Source: Aurantimonas aggregata
GTDB lineage: Bacteria; Pseudomonadota; Alphaproteobacteria; Rhizobiales; Rhizobiaceae
DNA: 64,000 nt
Direction: 5' to 3'
Assembly (NCBI RefSeq): GCF_010500835.1
Contig: NZ_JAAAMJ010000020.1
Span: forward strand, 1 to 64,000
Part shown: positions 42,928 through 51,098 of the stretch, one piece after another
Numbering within the stretch: the first letter of the stretch is position 1
Layout of the letters: each line of letters opens with the position of its first letter
The notes under the pieces: model-generated
Told to the model about the DNA's origin: nothing
Seen by the model: only the letters and a program-made list of their open reading frames with translations
Database searches by the model: none
Translations under genes and position numbers: made by a program

Positions 42928-43220
42928 TGCCCGCTGCTCACGTCCTCGGGATGGCCTGCACCGGCCATGGGTGCTGGCCGCCGAGACCCAACGCGGCGGC
43001 GAGCCCGAACGTATTCGTCAACGGGATTGCGCTGCATCGGCAGGGCGATGCCTGGAATGCGCACACTTGTCCGCAGATCCCTGAAACGCACGCCAGCGTT
43101 CTCGCTGCCGGCTCGCCGACGGTGTTCTGCAACGGCAAGCAGGCGGCCCGCACCGGCGATCCTGTGGCGTGCGGAAGCGCCGCCGCCGGGGGCAGCCCGA
43201 ACGTCTTCATCGGCCCGTAG
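42927..43220 (+). CDS. PAAR-domain tail spike tip
   Basis: The 97-residue protein has repeated short beta-turn Pro/Ala/Gly motifs and several His/Cys (HVLGMACTGHGCWPP, GIALHRQGDAWNAHTCPQ, SPTVFCNGKQAARTGD) as in PAAR spikes, which bind metal at the tip. It starts overlapping the gpV stop by one base. In contractile tails it sharpens the central spike. Confidence 0.85.
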   Translation: MPAAHVLGMACTGHGCWPPRPNAAASPNVFVNGIALHRQGDAWNAHTCPQIPETHASVLAAGSPTVFCNGKQAARTGDPVACGSAAAGGSPNVFIGP

Positions 43221-43266
43221 GGATATTCCCGCGGGCATCACCCGAAGCCAAGCTAGGAGCTTTGCA

Positions 43267-43509
43267 ATGGAACGGACCACGGCAAAAACCGGGGGCAGCA
43301 CCGCCGCGACCGACGATGGGCGCAAGACGTACGACGTGAAGCCTGGCGTCCCGTGGATTGCCGGCGAGCGGGTCGGCAAGCGCACCGAGATGGAGCTGTC
43401 GCCGAAGGCTGCCGCCTACGACCTGCAGCATGAGCGACTGGCGCTGAAGGGCGGCAAGCGGCCGAAGTCCTGGGATGCCAAGCCCCAGGCCGACAAGAAG
43501 GCCGACTGA
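43267..43509 (+). CDS. Small tail-region protein, unknown, 80 aa
   Basis: An 80-residue very charged and polar protein begins MERTTAKTGGSTAATDDGRKTYDVKPGVPWIAGERVGKR. Probably partly disordered. AGGAG precedes the ATG at good spacing. It lies between spike and baseplate genes, so a baseplate or assembly role is plausible. Confidence 0.55.
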   Translation: MERTTAKTGGSTAATDDGRKTYDVKPGVPWIAGERVGKRTEMELSPKAAAYDLQHERLALKGGKRPKSWDAKPQADKKAD

Positions 43510-43513
43510 CGCC

Positions 43514-43909
43514 ATGGATTTCGATCGGCGCACGGGGGCGGTCATCGATAACTACGCCTCGGCGCTGCAGTCGGTCGAGGTCATCCTCACCACCCGCGTC
43601 GGCGAGCTGGTGATGTTGCGCGAGTTCGGAGCCGCGGTCCTGCCGCTGCTCGGGCGGCTGATGACGCCGCAGCTGTTCGGGGTGTTCCGCGTCCTGCTCG
43701 CCGCGGCCATCGATCTCTGGGAGCCGCGCTTCCGGGTCCGCCGGGTCGACGTCGAGGGCGGTGTCGACGCTTTGCGCGCCGGCATCGCCACGATCGGCAT
43801 CGAGGTCGACTGGCGCCCGCGCGGGCACCTCGGCGACGAGACGGTCGAGGGCGTGCGCAGCTTCGCGCTCACGGCGGGTGCAACAGGAATTATCGAGGTA
43901 ACGACATGA
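43514..43909 (+). CDS. Baseplate wedge protein W (GP25-like)
   Basis: The 131-residue protein matches the gpW/GP25 baseplate group (NYASALQSVEVILTTRVGELVMLREFGAAVLPLLGRLMTPQLFGVFRVL). The fold is the T4 gp25-like wedge element. It directly precedes baseplate J. The ATG is placed at 43514 because the family begins there. Confidence 0.8.
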   Translation: MDFDRRTGAVIDNYASALQSVEVILTTRVGELVMLREFGAAVLPLLGRLMTPQLFGVFRVLLAAAIDLWEPRFRVRRVDVEGGVDALRAGIATIGIEVDWRPRGHLGDETVEGVRSFALTAGATGIIEVTT

Positions 43910-44922
43910 GCCGCTTCGTCCAGGCGGACCTCGCCGCCCTCGGCCCCATGCCGGCGGTGCTCGAGGTCGACTTCGAGGAAATCCGCGCGCGGCGGGGCGA
44001 GTATCTGAAGCTCGCGTTGTCGGAGTTCGGGCTGGATTACGACGTGACGACGATCGAGGCCTCGCCGCTGATGGTCGCCGTGGCGCGCGGCGGCGGCTAC
44101 GAGGAAATGCTGTTCCGGCAGCTGGTCAACGAGAAGGTCCGCGCCGTTTCGCTGGCGAATGCCGGCGGCGGCGATCTCGACCATATAGCCGCCACCTATT
44201 ACGAGCTGCTTTCCCGGCAGAGCGACGTCGACGAGCAGGGGAACGTGATCGTCGAAAGCGACGACCGGTTTCGCGATCGCGTCGCGCTCGCCTCGGAGGC
44301 ATTCTCCACCGCGGGCCCGCTCGGCGCCTATGTGTTCCAGGTGCTCGAGCTGGACGGCGTTCCCGACATCGCCGACGCTTGGGCTTATTCGGAAGAAGAC
44401 GCGGCCACCTATAGCGCCGGCCTCCACGCCGATGCCTATTCGGTCGGAGCGCGCTCGACGCCCTTTGCCGGGCGCGGCAATGGCGATCCGGTCATCGCGC
44501 CCGAAGTCCTGGTGGTGATCCTTCCCGCCGTCGCCTATGGGCCGTGCGACCAGAGCCTCCTGGACCGCGCCTATGCGGCGGCCTCGGCGCGGGACGTGCG
44601 CCCGATCGGTGACAATGTCCGGATCGAGCCGGCGGCCGTCGTCGACTATGCGGTGGAGATGACCATCACCTATGCGCGGGGCGCCGACCCGGCACCGCTG
44701 ATCGCGGCGGCCGAGGTGGCGGTCCGGTCTTATGTCGACAAGCGGCGGCGGGTCGGCGTGAAGGCCGAGGTGCATGGCATCTTCGGCGCGGCCTATGTCT
44801 CTGGCGTCGAGGCCGTGACCGGCATCTCGCCGACGACCGACGTCGCCGGCGGATCCAAGCAGGCGCCGAATTGTACCGGCGTCACCATCCATGCGGTGCA
44901 GTCGGAAGGGTCGTGGACGTGA
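43906..44922 (+). CDS. Baseplate assembly protein J
   Basis: The 338-residue protein matches the Baseplate_J family (N-terminal KLALSEFGLDYDVTTIEASPLMVAVARGGGYEEMLFRQLVN, later ADPAPLIAAAEVAVRSYVDKRRRVG). It forms wedge parts with W. Overlaps its neighbours by four bases each. Confidence 0.85.
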   Translation: MSRFVQADLAALGPMPAVLEVDFEEIRARRGEYLKLALSEFGLDYDVTTIEASPLMVAVARGGGYEEMLFRQLVNEKVRAVSLANAGGGDLDHIAATYYELLSRQSDVDEQGNVIVESDDRFRDRVALASEAFSTAGPLGAYVFQVLELDGVPDIADAWAYSEEDAATYSAGLHADAYSVGARSTPFAGRGNGDPVIAPEVLVVILPAVAYGPCDQSLLDRAYAAASARDVRPIGDNVRIEPAAVVDYAVEMTITYARGADPAPLIAAAEVAVRSYVDKRRRVGVKAEVHGIFGAAYVSGVEAVTGISPTTDVAGGSKQAPNCTGVTIHAVQSEGSWT

Positions 44923-45584
44923 CGACGGCCGAGCGCGTCACGGCCGCCGGTGCGGTCGCTGCCGCCATCCTTCCGCGGGAAGCCTCGCCGATCGAGAAGG
45001 CGCTGCTGACGGTCGAGCTTCTGGCGCTGGCGGATGCCGATCCGCGCGTCATCGCCACGGCCTGGGATCCGTGGCGGTGCCCGACGGTTCTGCTGCCGTG
45101 GCTCGCCTGGGCGCTATCGGTCGATGTCTGGGATCCGGCCTGGCCGGAGGCGCGCAAGCGCAAGATGATCGCCGCCTCGCCGATGGTGCATCGGCTGAAG
45201 GGAACGCGTGGCGCGGTGCGCCGGGCGCTCGATGCCTTCGACCTCGACTCCACGATCGTCGAATGGTGGGAGGAGACCCCGCCGTCTCGCCGGGGAACGT
45301 TCCGGGTCGAGATCATCTACGCAGACGGCGGCCCCGTCTTCGACCTTGCGACGCAGATCCAGGCCATCGAGGCGGTGCGCTCGTCGAAGCCGAAGAGCCG
45401 CATTTTCACGACGCGGGCGACCATCCCCTTCGCCGGGCCTCTCGGCTTCCATGCCCATGAGCGGACGTCGCTCGCATGGACGGTGCAGCCCTTCCAGTTC
45501 ACCGGGGAGACCATCGGTGGCCAGCTGTTCGCTGGCGCTATCACCGCGGGCCTCCTGACGCACACCATCAATCCGAAAGAATAG
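44919..45584 (+). CDS. Phage tail protein I
   Basis: The 221-residue protein matches the P2 gpI group (WAWALSVDVWDPAWPEARKRKMIAASPMVHRLKGTRGAVRRALDAFDL). It connects baseplate to fibre. I chose the GTG at 44919 that overlaps the J stop; a GTG at 44913 is equally possible. Confidence 0.85.
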   Translation: MTTAERVTAAGAVAAAILPREASPIEKALLTVELLALADADPRVIATAWDPWRCPTVLLPWLAWALSVDVWDPAWPEARKRKMIAASPMVHRLKGTRGAVRRALDAFDLDSTIVEWWEETPPSRRGTFRVEIIYADGGPVFDLATQIQAIEAVRSSKPKSRIFTTRATIPFAGPLGFHAHERTSLAWTVQPFQFTGETIGGQLFAGAITAGLLTHTINPKE

Positions 45585-45590
45585 CGCGCA

Positions 45591-47585
45591 ATGGCCCAGA
45601 TCAGCTATGCCCTCATCACGACGGTTGGCGCGCAGAAGATCGCGGCAGCCCTCGCTGCCGAGACGTCCATCAATCTCGTCTCGATTGCCATCGGCTCCGG
45701 CGCCACCGCGCCGTCTGGCGGTGAGACCGCCCTCTACAGCGAGGTCGCCCGGAAGTCGATTTCCGGGCAGGGCGTCGTGGCTGGCGCGCTCAATACGCTC
45801 TATGCCGATATCTATCTGGCGGCGGCGGATGGTCCTTACACCATCACCGAGGCCGGGCTTTTCGACGACACCGGCGCGCTGATCGCCATTGCCCGGGTCA
45901 ATCCGGCGATCAACAAGCCGATCCCTTCCAGCGGCCAGGTCGTCGAGGGAACGCTGCGCATCCAGATCCAGGTCGCCAACGCGACCGCGGTCGCGATCAC
46001 CGTCGACCCCTCGATGGCGGTCGCGCTGCAGCGGCTCTCGGTGCTGCCGTGGATCCCGGTCATCTCGGTGACGACGGCGGCGCCGCCGGCCTCGCCGGCG
46101 ATCGGCGACACCTATGTCATCCCGACCGGCGCCACCGGATCCTGGGCAGGGCATGCCAACAAGGTTGCCGAGTTCACGTCCGCCGGCTGGGCACTGATCA
46201 CGCCGCGCAACGGCGTCGGCGTCGGCCTGCCCGACGGTCGCGTCTTCATGCGGCTGTCCGGCGTCTTCACCGAGCTGGTGGCCAGTGAGACCAGGAAGGG
46301 TTTGGTCGAGCTGGCGACGCGGGCCGAGGCGCTTGCCGGGGCCTCGCAGGCCCTAGGGGTCCATCCGCTCGGCCTCACCGATGCCCGGCGCAAGATGGAA
46401 TATGTCACTGCGGGCGGTACCGCCAACGCGCTGACGGTCACGCTGGACCCGGCACCGACCGAACTCTACATCGGCATGTCTCTGCGGGTGAGGGTGACGG
46501 CTCAGAATACCGGCGCCGTGACGCTGAACGTCAACGGTCTTGGCGCTCAGAACGTCAGCAACTCGAACGCGCCGTTCACCCTTCAGTCAGGTGCTATCCC
46601 GCCGACGGCCATCCTTGAACTGGTCTATGCCGGCGGCTCAGGCTGGTTTGTGATCGGGGGCCTACAGGCCACCGCGAACTCTCTCGGCGACGTCAAGCTG
46701 GCGTCCAACACCGATGCGCAGACCGGCATGGATGCTGAGAAGGCGCTGACGCCCGCAGCTCTCTCGAGCCGGACCGCGACGGAAACGCGAACCGGCCTTG
46801 TCGAGCTGGCGACAGCCGCCGAAGTGGTCGCCGGCACCGACGCGAGTCGCGGGATCACGCCCGCCTCGCTTCTGGCAAGAACGGCGACCGAGACCCGCAT
46901 CGGTCTTGTCGAGCTGGCGACGCCGGCTGAAACGGCCGCGATGGCGGATCTCGGCCGGGCCGTCACCCCGGGCGGCCTGAAGGAGCAAGTCCGGAAGATC
47001 GCAAAGGGGCTGATGATCGTCTACGGCCCCGGCACACACGTATGGGTCTGCCCGGATGACGTGACGCTTGTCCGCGTTTACGGCCGGGGCGGCGGCGGCG
47101 GCGGCGGCGGCTGCAGCAACGCGTCGTGGGCTGCCTCCGGCGGCAGCGGTGCCGCCTATTTCGACGGCGTCTATCCCGTCGTGCCGGGGACGAGCTACGC
47201 GATCGTCGTGGGCGCGGCGGGCGCCGCGGCGCCCGCCGGCTCCCCAGGTGGCAATGGCGGCCTCACGTCCTTCGCATCCTTTGCGTCTGCGCCGGGCGGT
47301 ATCGGCGCGCCGGCGGGTTCCGGTTCGCCCAACTCGACGGTGGGGCCGGGCTTCGCCTCGGGTGGTCAGGTGAACATGCAGGGCGGTGTCGGTGGCACCG
47401 GCACGCTCGGCGGCCCCCAGGGCGGCGTCGGCGGCGGCAGCTTCAACATCTCTGCGGTCAACCTCCCGCCCATCGGCGGAGGCGGCGGCATCGGTGGCCT
47501 CTATCCCGGTCTCGGCGGCAACGGTGCCGGCGGCGTCAACACGGGCGGGGCCGGCGGCCCGGGCCAGCTCATTCTGGAGTATTGA
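45591..47585 (+). CDS. Tail fibre with DUF2793 and glycine-rich tip
   Basis: The 664-residue protein begins with a DUF3751-like collar domain (MAQISYALITTVGAQKIAAALAAETSINLVSIAIGSG), then a DUF2793 module (AIGDTYVIPTGATGSWAGHANKVAEF). Repeats of the form ATETRxGLVELATPAE (about three) follow, with a Gly-rich C-terminal tip. The tip encodes eight consecutive Gly from GGC codons and VWVCPDDVTLVRVYGRG. Repeats and Gly tip suggest recombination-driven receptor switching, as in P2 gpH and T-even adhesins. It follows I and precedes a tail-assembly gene. Confidence 0.88.
   Translation: MAQISYALITTVGAQKIAAALAAETSINLVSIAIGSGATAPSGGETALYSEVARKSISGQGVVAGALNTLYADIYLAAADGPYTITEAGLFDDTGALIAIARVNPAINKPIPSSGQVVEGTLRIQIQVANATAVAITVDPSMAVALQRLSVLPWIPVISVTTAAPPASPAIGDTYVIPTGATGSWAGHANKVAEFTSAGWALITPRNGVGVGLPDGRVFMRLSGVFTELVASETRKGLVELATRAEALAGASQALGVHPLGLTDARRKMEYVTAGGTANALTVTLDPAPTELYIGMSLRVRVTAQNTGAVTLNVNGLGAQNVSNSNAPFTLQSGAIPPTAILELVYAGGSGWFVIGGLQATANSLGDVKLASNTDAQTGMDAEKALTPAALSSRTATETRTGLVELATAAEVVAGTDASRGITPASLLARTATETRIGLVELATPAETAAMADLGRAVTPGGLKEQVRKIAKGLMIVYGPGTHVWVCPDDVTLVRVYGRGGGGGGGGCSNASWAASGGSGAAYFDGVYPVVPGTSYAIVVGAAGAAAPAGSPGGNGGLTSFASFASAPGGIGAPAGSGSPNSTVGPGFASGGQVNMQGGVGGTGTLGGPQGGVGGGSFNISAVNLPPIGGGGGIGGLYPGLGGNGAGGVNTGGAGGPGQLILEY
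47088..47111 (+). repeat. (GGC)8 run in fibre gene
   Basis: Eight GGC triplets in the glycine-rich tip keep the frame for any whole-triplet length change. The run could alter loop length by slippage without truncation. Confidence 0.6.
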
Positions 47586-47588
47586 TCG

Positions 47589-48155
47589 ATGAAGATCGCT
47601 TACGTCGTCAACGATATGATCGTCGACTTCCTCGTGCCGCCGGAGGGGTTCGCGCTCGAGGATAGTTTCCATGCCGACATCATCGCGGCTTCGGAAGAGG
47701 TGCCCGATGAAGCCAGGCAGGGCTGGACCCGGCTGGACGGCCTCTTCGTCCCGCCCGCTGCCGCGTCCGATGAGCTGTCGCCGGAGGCGGCTCTTGCCCA
47801 TGCCGCCGATCGGCGCTGGCGCACCGAGACTGCCGGCACCGTCTGGAACGGCTGGGATCTGCCGACGGACGAACGCAGCCAGGCAAAATACATGGCCGAG
47901 CTGCAGGCCGTCGGACTCGACGTGCGTGATGATCCCAGCCCCTGGAAGTTCCCGCATGGTTTCGAGCTGGTGACGAATGCCCAGGTGCAGGAGATGGCGG
48001 TCGCGGCGCGCCTGCACGTTCTCGCTTGTTTTCAGCGGGAAGGCGAAGTGCAGGCGGCGATCGTCTCCGGTGCCGTGGTCACGGCCGCCGCGATCGACGA
48101 CGCTTTCGCCGACGTGATGGCGCCGTGGCAGCCCGATGCCCCGTCCGGCGATTGA
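47589..48155 (+). CDS. Tail fibre assembly-type protein, DUF4376-like
   Basis: The 188-residue protein begins MKIAYVVNDMIVDFLVPPEGFALEDSF and contains RWRTETAGTVWNGWDLPTDERSQAKYMAE, a DUF4376-like stretch found next to phage fibres. It may chaperone the fibre or add a distal domain. It overlaps the following small gene by 20 bases. Confidence 0.7.
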   Translation: MKIAYVVNDMIVDFLVPPEGFALEDSFHADIIAASEEVPDEARQGWTRLDGLFVPPAAASDELSPEAALAHAADRRWRTETAGTVWNGWDLPTDERSQAKYMAELQAVGLDVRDDPSPWKFPHGFELVTNAQVQEMAVAARLHVLACFQREGEVQAAIVSGAVVTAAAIDDAFADVMAPWQPDAPSGD

Positions 48156-48369
48156 CCACTGCACGCTCTGGCCAGACCGCCTGGGCGACGTCGACTGGTC
48201 GGCATGCTGTGCCGCGCATGATCTCGCCTACGGGCTCGGCGGCGACCGCCTCGAGGCAGATATCGAGATGGCGCTCTGCGTCGCGTCGATTGTCGGATGG
48301 CCGATGGCGGCAGTGATGCTCGCCGGCGTCGCGGCCTTCGGCTGGATCTTCCACCGCCGGCAGCGCTGA
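48136..48369 (+). CDS. Small membrane protein with PLA2-like CCxxHDxxY motif
   Basis: The 77-residue protein has CCAAHDLAY at residues 24-32, with C24, C25, H28, D29 and Y32 in the order of the phospholipase A2 active site, then D42. A single hydrophobic span (about residues 48-71) follows with a basic tail (IFHRRQR). It overlaps the fibre-assembly gene. A phospholipase-like membrane protein could aid lysis or cell entry. The short length and lack of Ca-loop context make the enzyme role uncertain. Confidence 0.55.
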   Translation: MPRPAIDHCTLWPDRLGDVDWSACCAAHDLAYGLGGDRLEADIEMALCVASIVGWPMAAVMLAGVAAFGWIFHRRQR

Positions 48370-48389
48370 ACCTGCCGCCACACGAAACT

Positions 48390-48420
48390 AAGGGCTCGCC
48401 AATCGGGGGGCCCTTTTCTT
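48390..48420 (+). terminator. Hairpin with T tail before the sheath gene
   Basis: aagggc (48390-48395) pairs with gccctt (48410-48415) around a 14-base loop and is followed by TTCTT. It may partly terminate transcription between fibre and sheath genes. Confidence 0.45.
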
Positions 48421-48451
48421 TGCCTGGTCATCAATCTGAAAGGAGCGCCCA

Positions 48452-49678
48452 ATGTCGGCCCCCATCTTCGGCATGCAGTTTTCCCGTCCCATGGACGAGC
48501 CGGTACCGGTTCTCGGCGCCGACTTCTCCCGCGCGCTTCTGATCGAGACGTCAGAGGATGCCGACGAGGTCATCTTCCCGCTCGGCCAGGCCGTGCGGTT
48601 CTCCACCAGCGATCCGGTCTATATCGCCGCGCTCGGCACCGGGCCGCTCGCCGATGCGGTTGCCGGCATCGGCGCCCAGCTCACCGGCGTCAATCGCGGC
48701 GCCGACGTCACGGTGGTGCGCGTCGCCGAGGGCCTCGACGTTCCGGCGACCGCCGCCAACATCGTTGCCGCGCTTGCCGATGTCGCCTCGATCCCGTCGG
48801 AGACCAACAGCACGCCGCGGCTGATCTGGGCGGGCCGCACCGCCTGGCGCGCCGATCCCCAGACGACCAATCCGGTTGTCGCGGCTCTGCCGATCGCCGC
48901 CGAGACGCTCCTGGCGATTGCGGTCGTCGACGTCGACCCGACGTCGGCGGCGCTGGCGATCGACGATCGCGAGACCATGGCCTCGCAGCGGCTGATCCCG
49001 GTCGGCATCGCAGCCCGCGTCTACGAGGGCACCGAGATCGTCACCCGGCCGATGGGCCCGCGGGTGCTCGGCCTGTTCATGCGCATCGACAACGAAAACG
49101 AGGGGCGGCCCTTCGACCCGATCGCCAACCAGCAGATCTACGGTCTGGCGGGCCTGTCGCGGAAGCTGCCGTTCTCGCTGCTCGACGGTTCGACCGAGGG
49201 GCAGATGATGCTCGAGGCGAATGTCTCGATCGTCGCCTCCGGCGAGGTCAATGTCGACGGCGCGGTCGCCGATGGCGGCTTCGTCTTCATCGGTATCGAC
49301 AACACCGACACCGGCGAGCTGTGGCAGCAGATCCACCAGGTGCGCGGCGCCGACTACATCACGGTGAAGCTCATCCAGATCACCCGGCAGTTCCTCGGCC
49401 GCAAGATCACCGCCGACCTGGTCGAGGCCTATATCAACTCGATCCTGTTCATGCTCCGCGACCACAAGGCGGCGGACGACATCCTCGGCTACAACAAGGA
49501 TGTCTTCATCCCCGACCAGAACTCGCCGGAGCAGATCCGGCTCGGCCGCATCAAGCTCGATCTCGGCATCGAGCCGGCGCCGGTGTTCAAGCGCGCCGAC
49601 ACCGACATTCGCCGGTATCGCCCGGCGGTCGAGGGCCTGGTCGCCGAGATCGTTTCCCGCCTCAACACCGTCGCCTGA
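48452..49678 (+). CDS. Tail sheath protein
   Basis: The 408-residue protein matches the contractile tail sheath group (NQQIYGLAGLSRKLPFSLLDGSTEGQMMLEANVSIVASGEVNVDGAVADGGFVFIGIDNTDT and a late WQQIHQVRGADYITVKLIQITRQFLGRKITADLVEAYINSI). AAAGGAG precedes the ATG. It forms the contracting outer tube. Confidence 0.9.
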   Translation: MSAPIFGMQFSRPMDEPVPVLGADFSRALLIETSEDADEVIFPLGQAVRFSTSDPVYIAALGTGPLADAVAGIGAQLTGVNRGADVTVVRVAEGLDVPATAANIVAALADVASIPSETNSTPRLIWAGRTAWRADPQTTNPVVAALPIAAETLLAIAVVDVDPTSAALAIDDRETMASQRLIPVGIAARVYEGTEIVTRPMGPRVLGLFMRIDNENEGRPFDPIANQQIYGLAGLSRKLPFSLLDGSTEGQMMLEANVSIVASGEVNVDGAVADGGFVFIGIDNTDTGELWQQIHQVRGADYITVKLIQITRQFLGRKITADLVEAYINSILFMLRDHKAADDILGYNKDVFIPDQNSPEQIRLGRIKLDLGIEPAPVFKRADTDIRRYRPAVEGLVAEIVSRLNTVA

Positions 49679-49692
49679 AGGAGAACAGATCC

Positions 49693-50211
49693 ATGGCACA
49701 GCAGCCCCTTCTCATGCTCACGGCGGTCGACATTCGTCGTGCCACCGAAACCGGAACGTCGCGCGCGACCACGATCGCGACGCTCACCATCCCGCCGGTC
49801 AACTTCGTCACCAGCGAGCACTCGCCTGGTGGCGGCGTCGGCGCGGTGAACTTCACCCAGCCGCGCATCGAGGCGCTCGAGCCGACCTTCTCGGCCAAGG
49901 GCATCGACCGGGAAGTCTTCCGCGGCATGGGCGTCGTCGACCGCTGGACGTTTGCGGCCGCGTATCGCGACAAGAAGACCAACCGCGACATTCCCGCGCG
50001 CGGCATCATCGAGGGCGCGGTCACGTCGTGGGAGCCGGATGAGAGCGACCCCGCCGAAATGCAGGGCTCGAACTACGCCTTCAACGAGGTGACCCATTTC
50101 GAGTTCGTGCTGGACGGCGAGGAGCTGATCTATTTCGACTTCTGGGAGCGGGTGATCCGCCGCAACGGCGATGATCTGTTCGCCGGCGTACGCTCGGCAC
50201 TGGGGGCCTGA
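49693..50211 (+). CDS. Tail tube protein
   Basis: The 172-residue protein matches the P2 FII-type tube group in position and style (MAQQPLLMLTAVDIRRATETGTSRATTIATLTIPPVNFVTSEHSPGG). It would stack into the inner DNA channel. GAAGGAGAA precedes the ATG at 49693. It directly follows the sheath gene. Confidence 0.85.
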   Translation: MAQQPLLMLTAVDIRRATETGTSRATTIATLTIPPVNFVTSEHSPGGGVGAVNFTQPRIEALEPTFSAKGIDREVFRGMGVVDRWTFAAAYRDKKTNRDIPARGIIEGAVTSWEPDESDPAEMQGSNYAFNEVTHFEFVLDGEELIYFDFWERVIRRNGDDLFAGVRSALGA

Positions 50212-50214
50212 CCG

Positions 50215-50511
50215 ATGGCGGACAAGCAGAAGTCCGTCACCGTCGATCTCGACTTTCCCGTCACCTTCGACGGGCGCGAAATCGGCTCTCTCACCTTCCG
50301 CCGGATGAAGGCGAAGGACGCTTTGGTGGCCGAGGACGAGCCGAACAAGGCGCGGGCTGGCTACCTGATGTTCGCCGCGCTTGCCGGGGTCGACGTCGCG
50401 GTGACTGAGGAGCTCGACATCGAGGACATCGAGAAGGTCGGGGAGGCGATCGTTCCCCTGATGGGAAAGTCGGCAAGGGCGGCGATGGAGAAGGCGAAGG
50501 CGACGGCGTAG
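50215..50511 (+). CDS. Tail assembly chaperone E
   Basis: The 98-residue protein (MADKQKSVTVDLDFPVTFDGREIGSLTFRRMKAKDALVAEDEPNK) resembles P2 gpE-type tail assembly chaperones that coat the tape measure protein. The frame ends with TAG at 50511 but carries GGGAAAG in X-XXY-YYZ register, which makes a longer fusion possible. Confidence 0.8.
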   Translation: MADKQKSVTVDLDFPVTFDGREIGSLTFRRMKAKDALVAEDEPNKARAGYLMFAALAGVDVAVTEELDIEDIEKVGEAIVPLMGKSARAAMEKAKATA

Positions 50512-50666
50512 CGTTCCAGTGGCGGGATCTGATCACGTCGATCGCCCGCCACCTGAACACGTCTATCGATGCCGTCGAGGAATGGGACATCGACAAGCTG
50601 GTGGCATACCAACGGTCGCTCGGGCGGGTGCTTAAGGCTGAGGCGCCGAAGGGCCGGCGAGGTTAG
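50215..50666 (+). CDS. Tail assembly chaperone E-E' by -1 frameshift
   Basis: At GGGAAAG (50463-50469) a -1 slip would continue in an open frame to TAG at 50664-50666. The product is about 150 residues: 85 from E and then VGKGGDGEGEGDGVAFQWRDLITSIARHLN and further GpE'-like sequence (EEWDIDKLVAYQRSLGR). No start codon with a ribosome site serves the second part, so frameshifting is the simplest explanation. Lambda G/GT uses the same heptamer; P2 E/E' uses a different one. Confidence 0.85.
50463..50469 (+). promoter_or_regulatory. Slippery heptamer GGGAAAG
   Basis: The heptamer is in the zero frame as G GGA AAG. The -1 frame is open from here to 50666 and encodes a GpE'-like sequence. No clear downstream pseudoknot was worked out. 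Confidence 0.8.
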
Positions 50667-51040
50667 CTCTGAAAGCCGCTGAGAATGTCGGGTATGGACA
50701 CGGGTTCACCTGTCCATGGCCGTACGGCAACTTTGCTGCCGTCCACTGCGCTGATGGCCTCATCAGGCATATACTGCTTGGCCTTGCCATTGACCGGGTG
50801 CACGACCGGTCGATCCCCATCAGCGGTAACAGCAAAAAGTCCGCCGAAGCTGTCGTCCAAGACGGGATGACAATACACAAACTGGTTGCCGCCGATGTCC
50901 TGCGAGTTGCAGACGACCGCATTCCAGCGCCCTGCCTTTACCAAATGAAGCTCGATCGCGTCACGCCCCTCTGAGAGAGCATCTGCCCAAGCTGGTGCGG
51001 AGACAAGAAGCGCGATGGCGATGATTATCGACTTGAACAT
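50663..51040 (-). CDS. Secreted cargo protein in the tail operon
   Basis: A Sec signal peptide (MFKSIIIAIALLVSAPAWA, cleavage before DA) is followed by about 106 residues with two Cys (VVCNSQDIGG and VYCHPVLDD) that could form a disulfide. A strong AGGAGAGG ribosome site precedes the ATG. It is reversed between the chaperone E' and tape measure genes, with its stop overlapping the E' stop. It has no phage function I recognise, so it is a likely lysogenic-conversion gene exporting a periplasmic product. Confidence 0.8.
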   Translation of the reverse strand: MFKSIIIAIALLVSAPAWADALSEGRDAIELHLVKAGRWNAVVCNSQDIGGNQFVYCHPVLDDSFGGLFAVTADGDRPVVHPVNGKAKQYMPDEAISAVDGSKVAVRPWTGEPVSIPDILSGFQS

Positions 51041-51068
51041 GAACCTCTCCTGTTTTTCCGCAGGGTAA

Positions 51069-51089
51069 GTGCTCAGCACTGAGCGTCAA
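51069..51089 (-). promoter_or_regulatory. Candidate promoter/operator of the secreted cargo gene
   Basis: GTGCTCAGCAC and CTCAGCACTGAG are overlapping short palindromes (51069-51083), and TTGACG on the minus strand (51089-51084) would be a -35 for the reversed cargo gene. A -10 at the expected place is weak. It also overlaps the leader of the tape measure gene. Confidence 0.35.
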
Positions 51090-51098
51090 GGATTTCGC

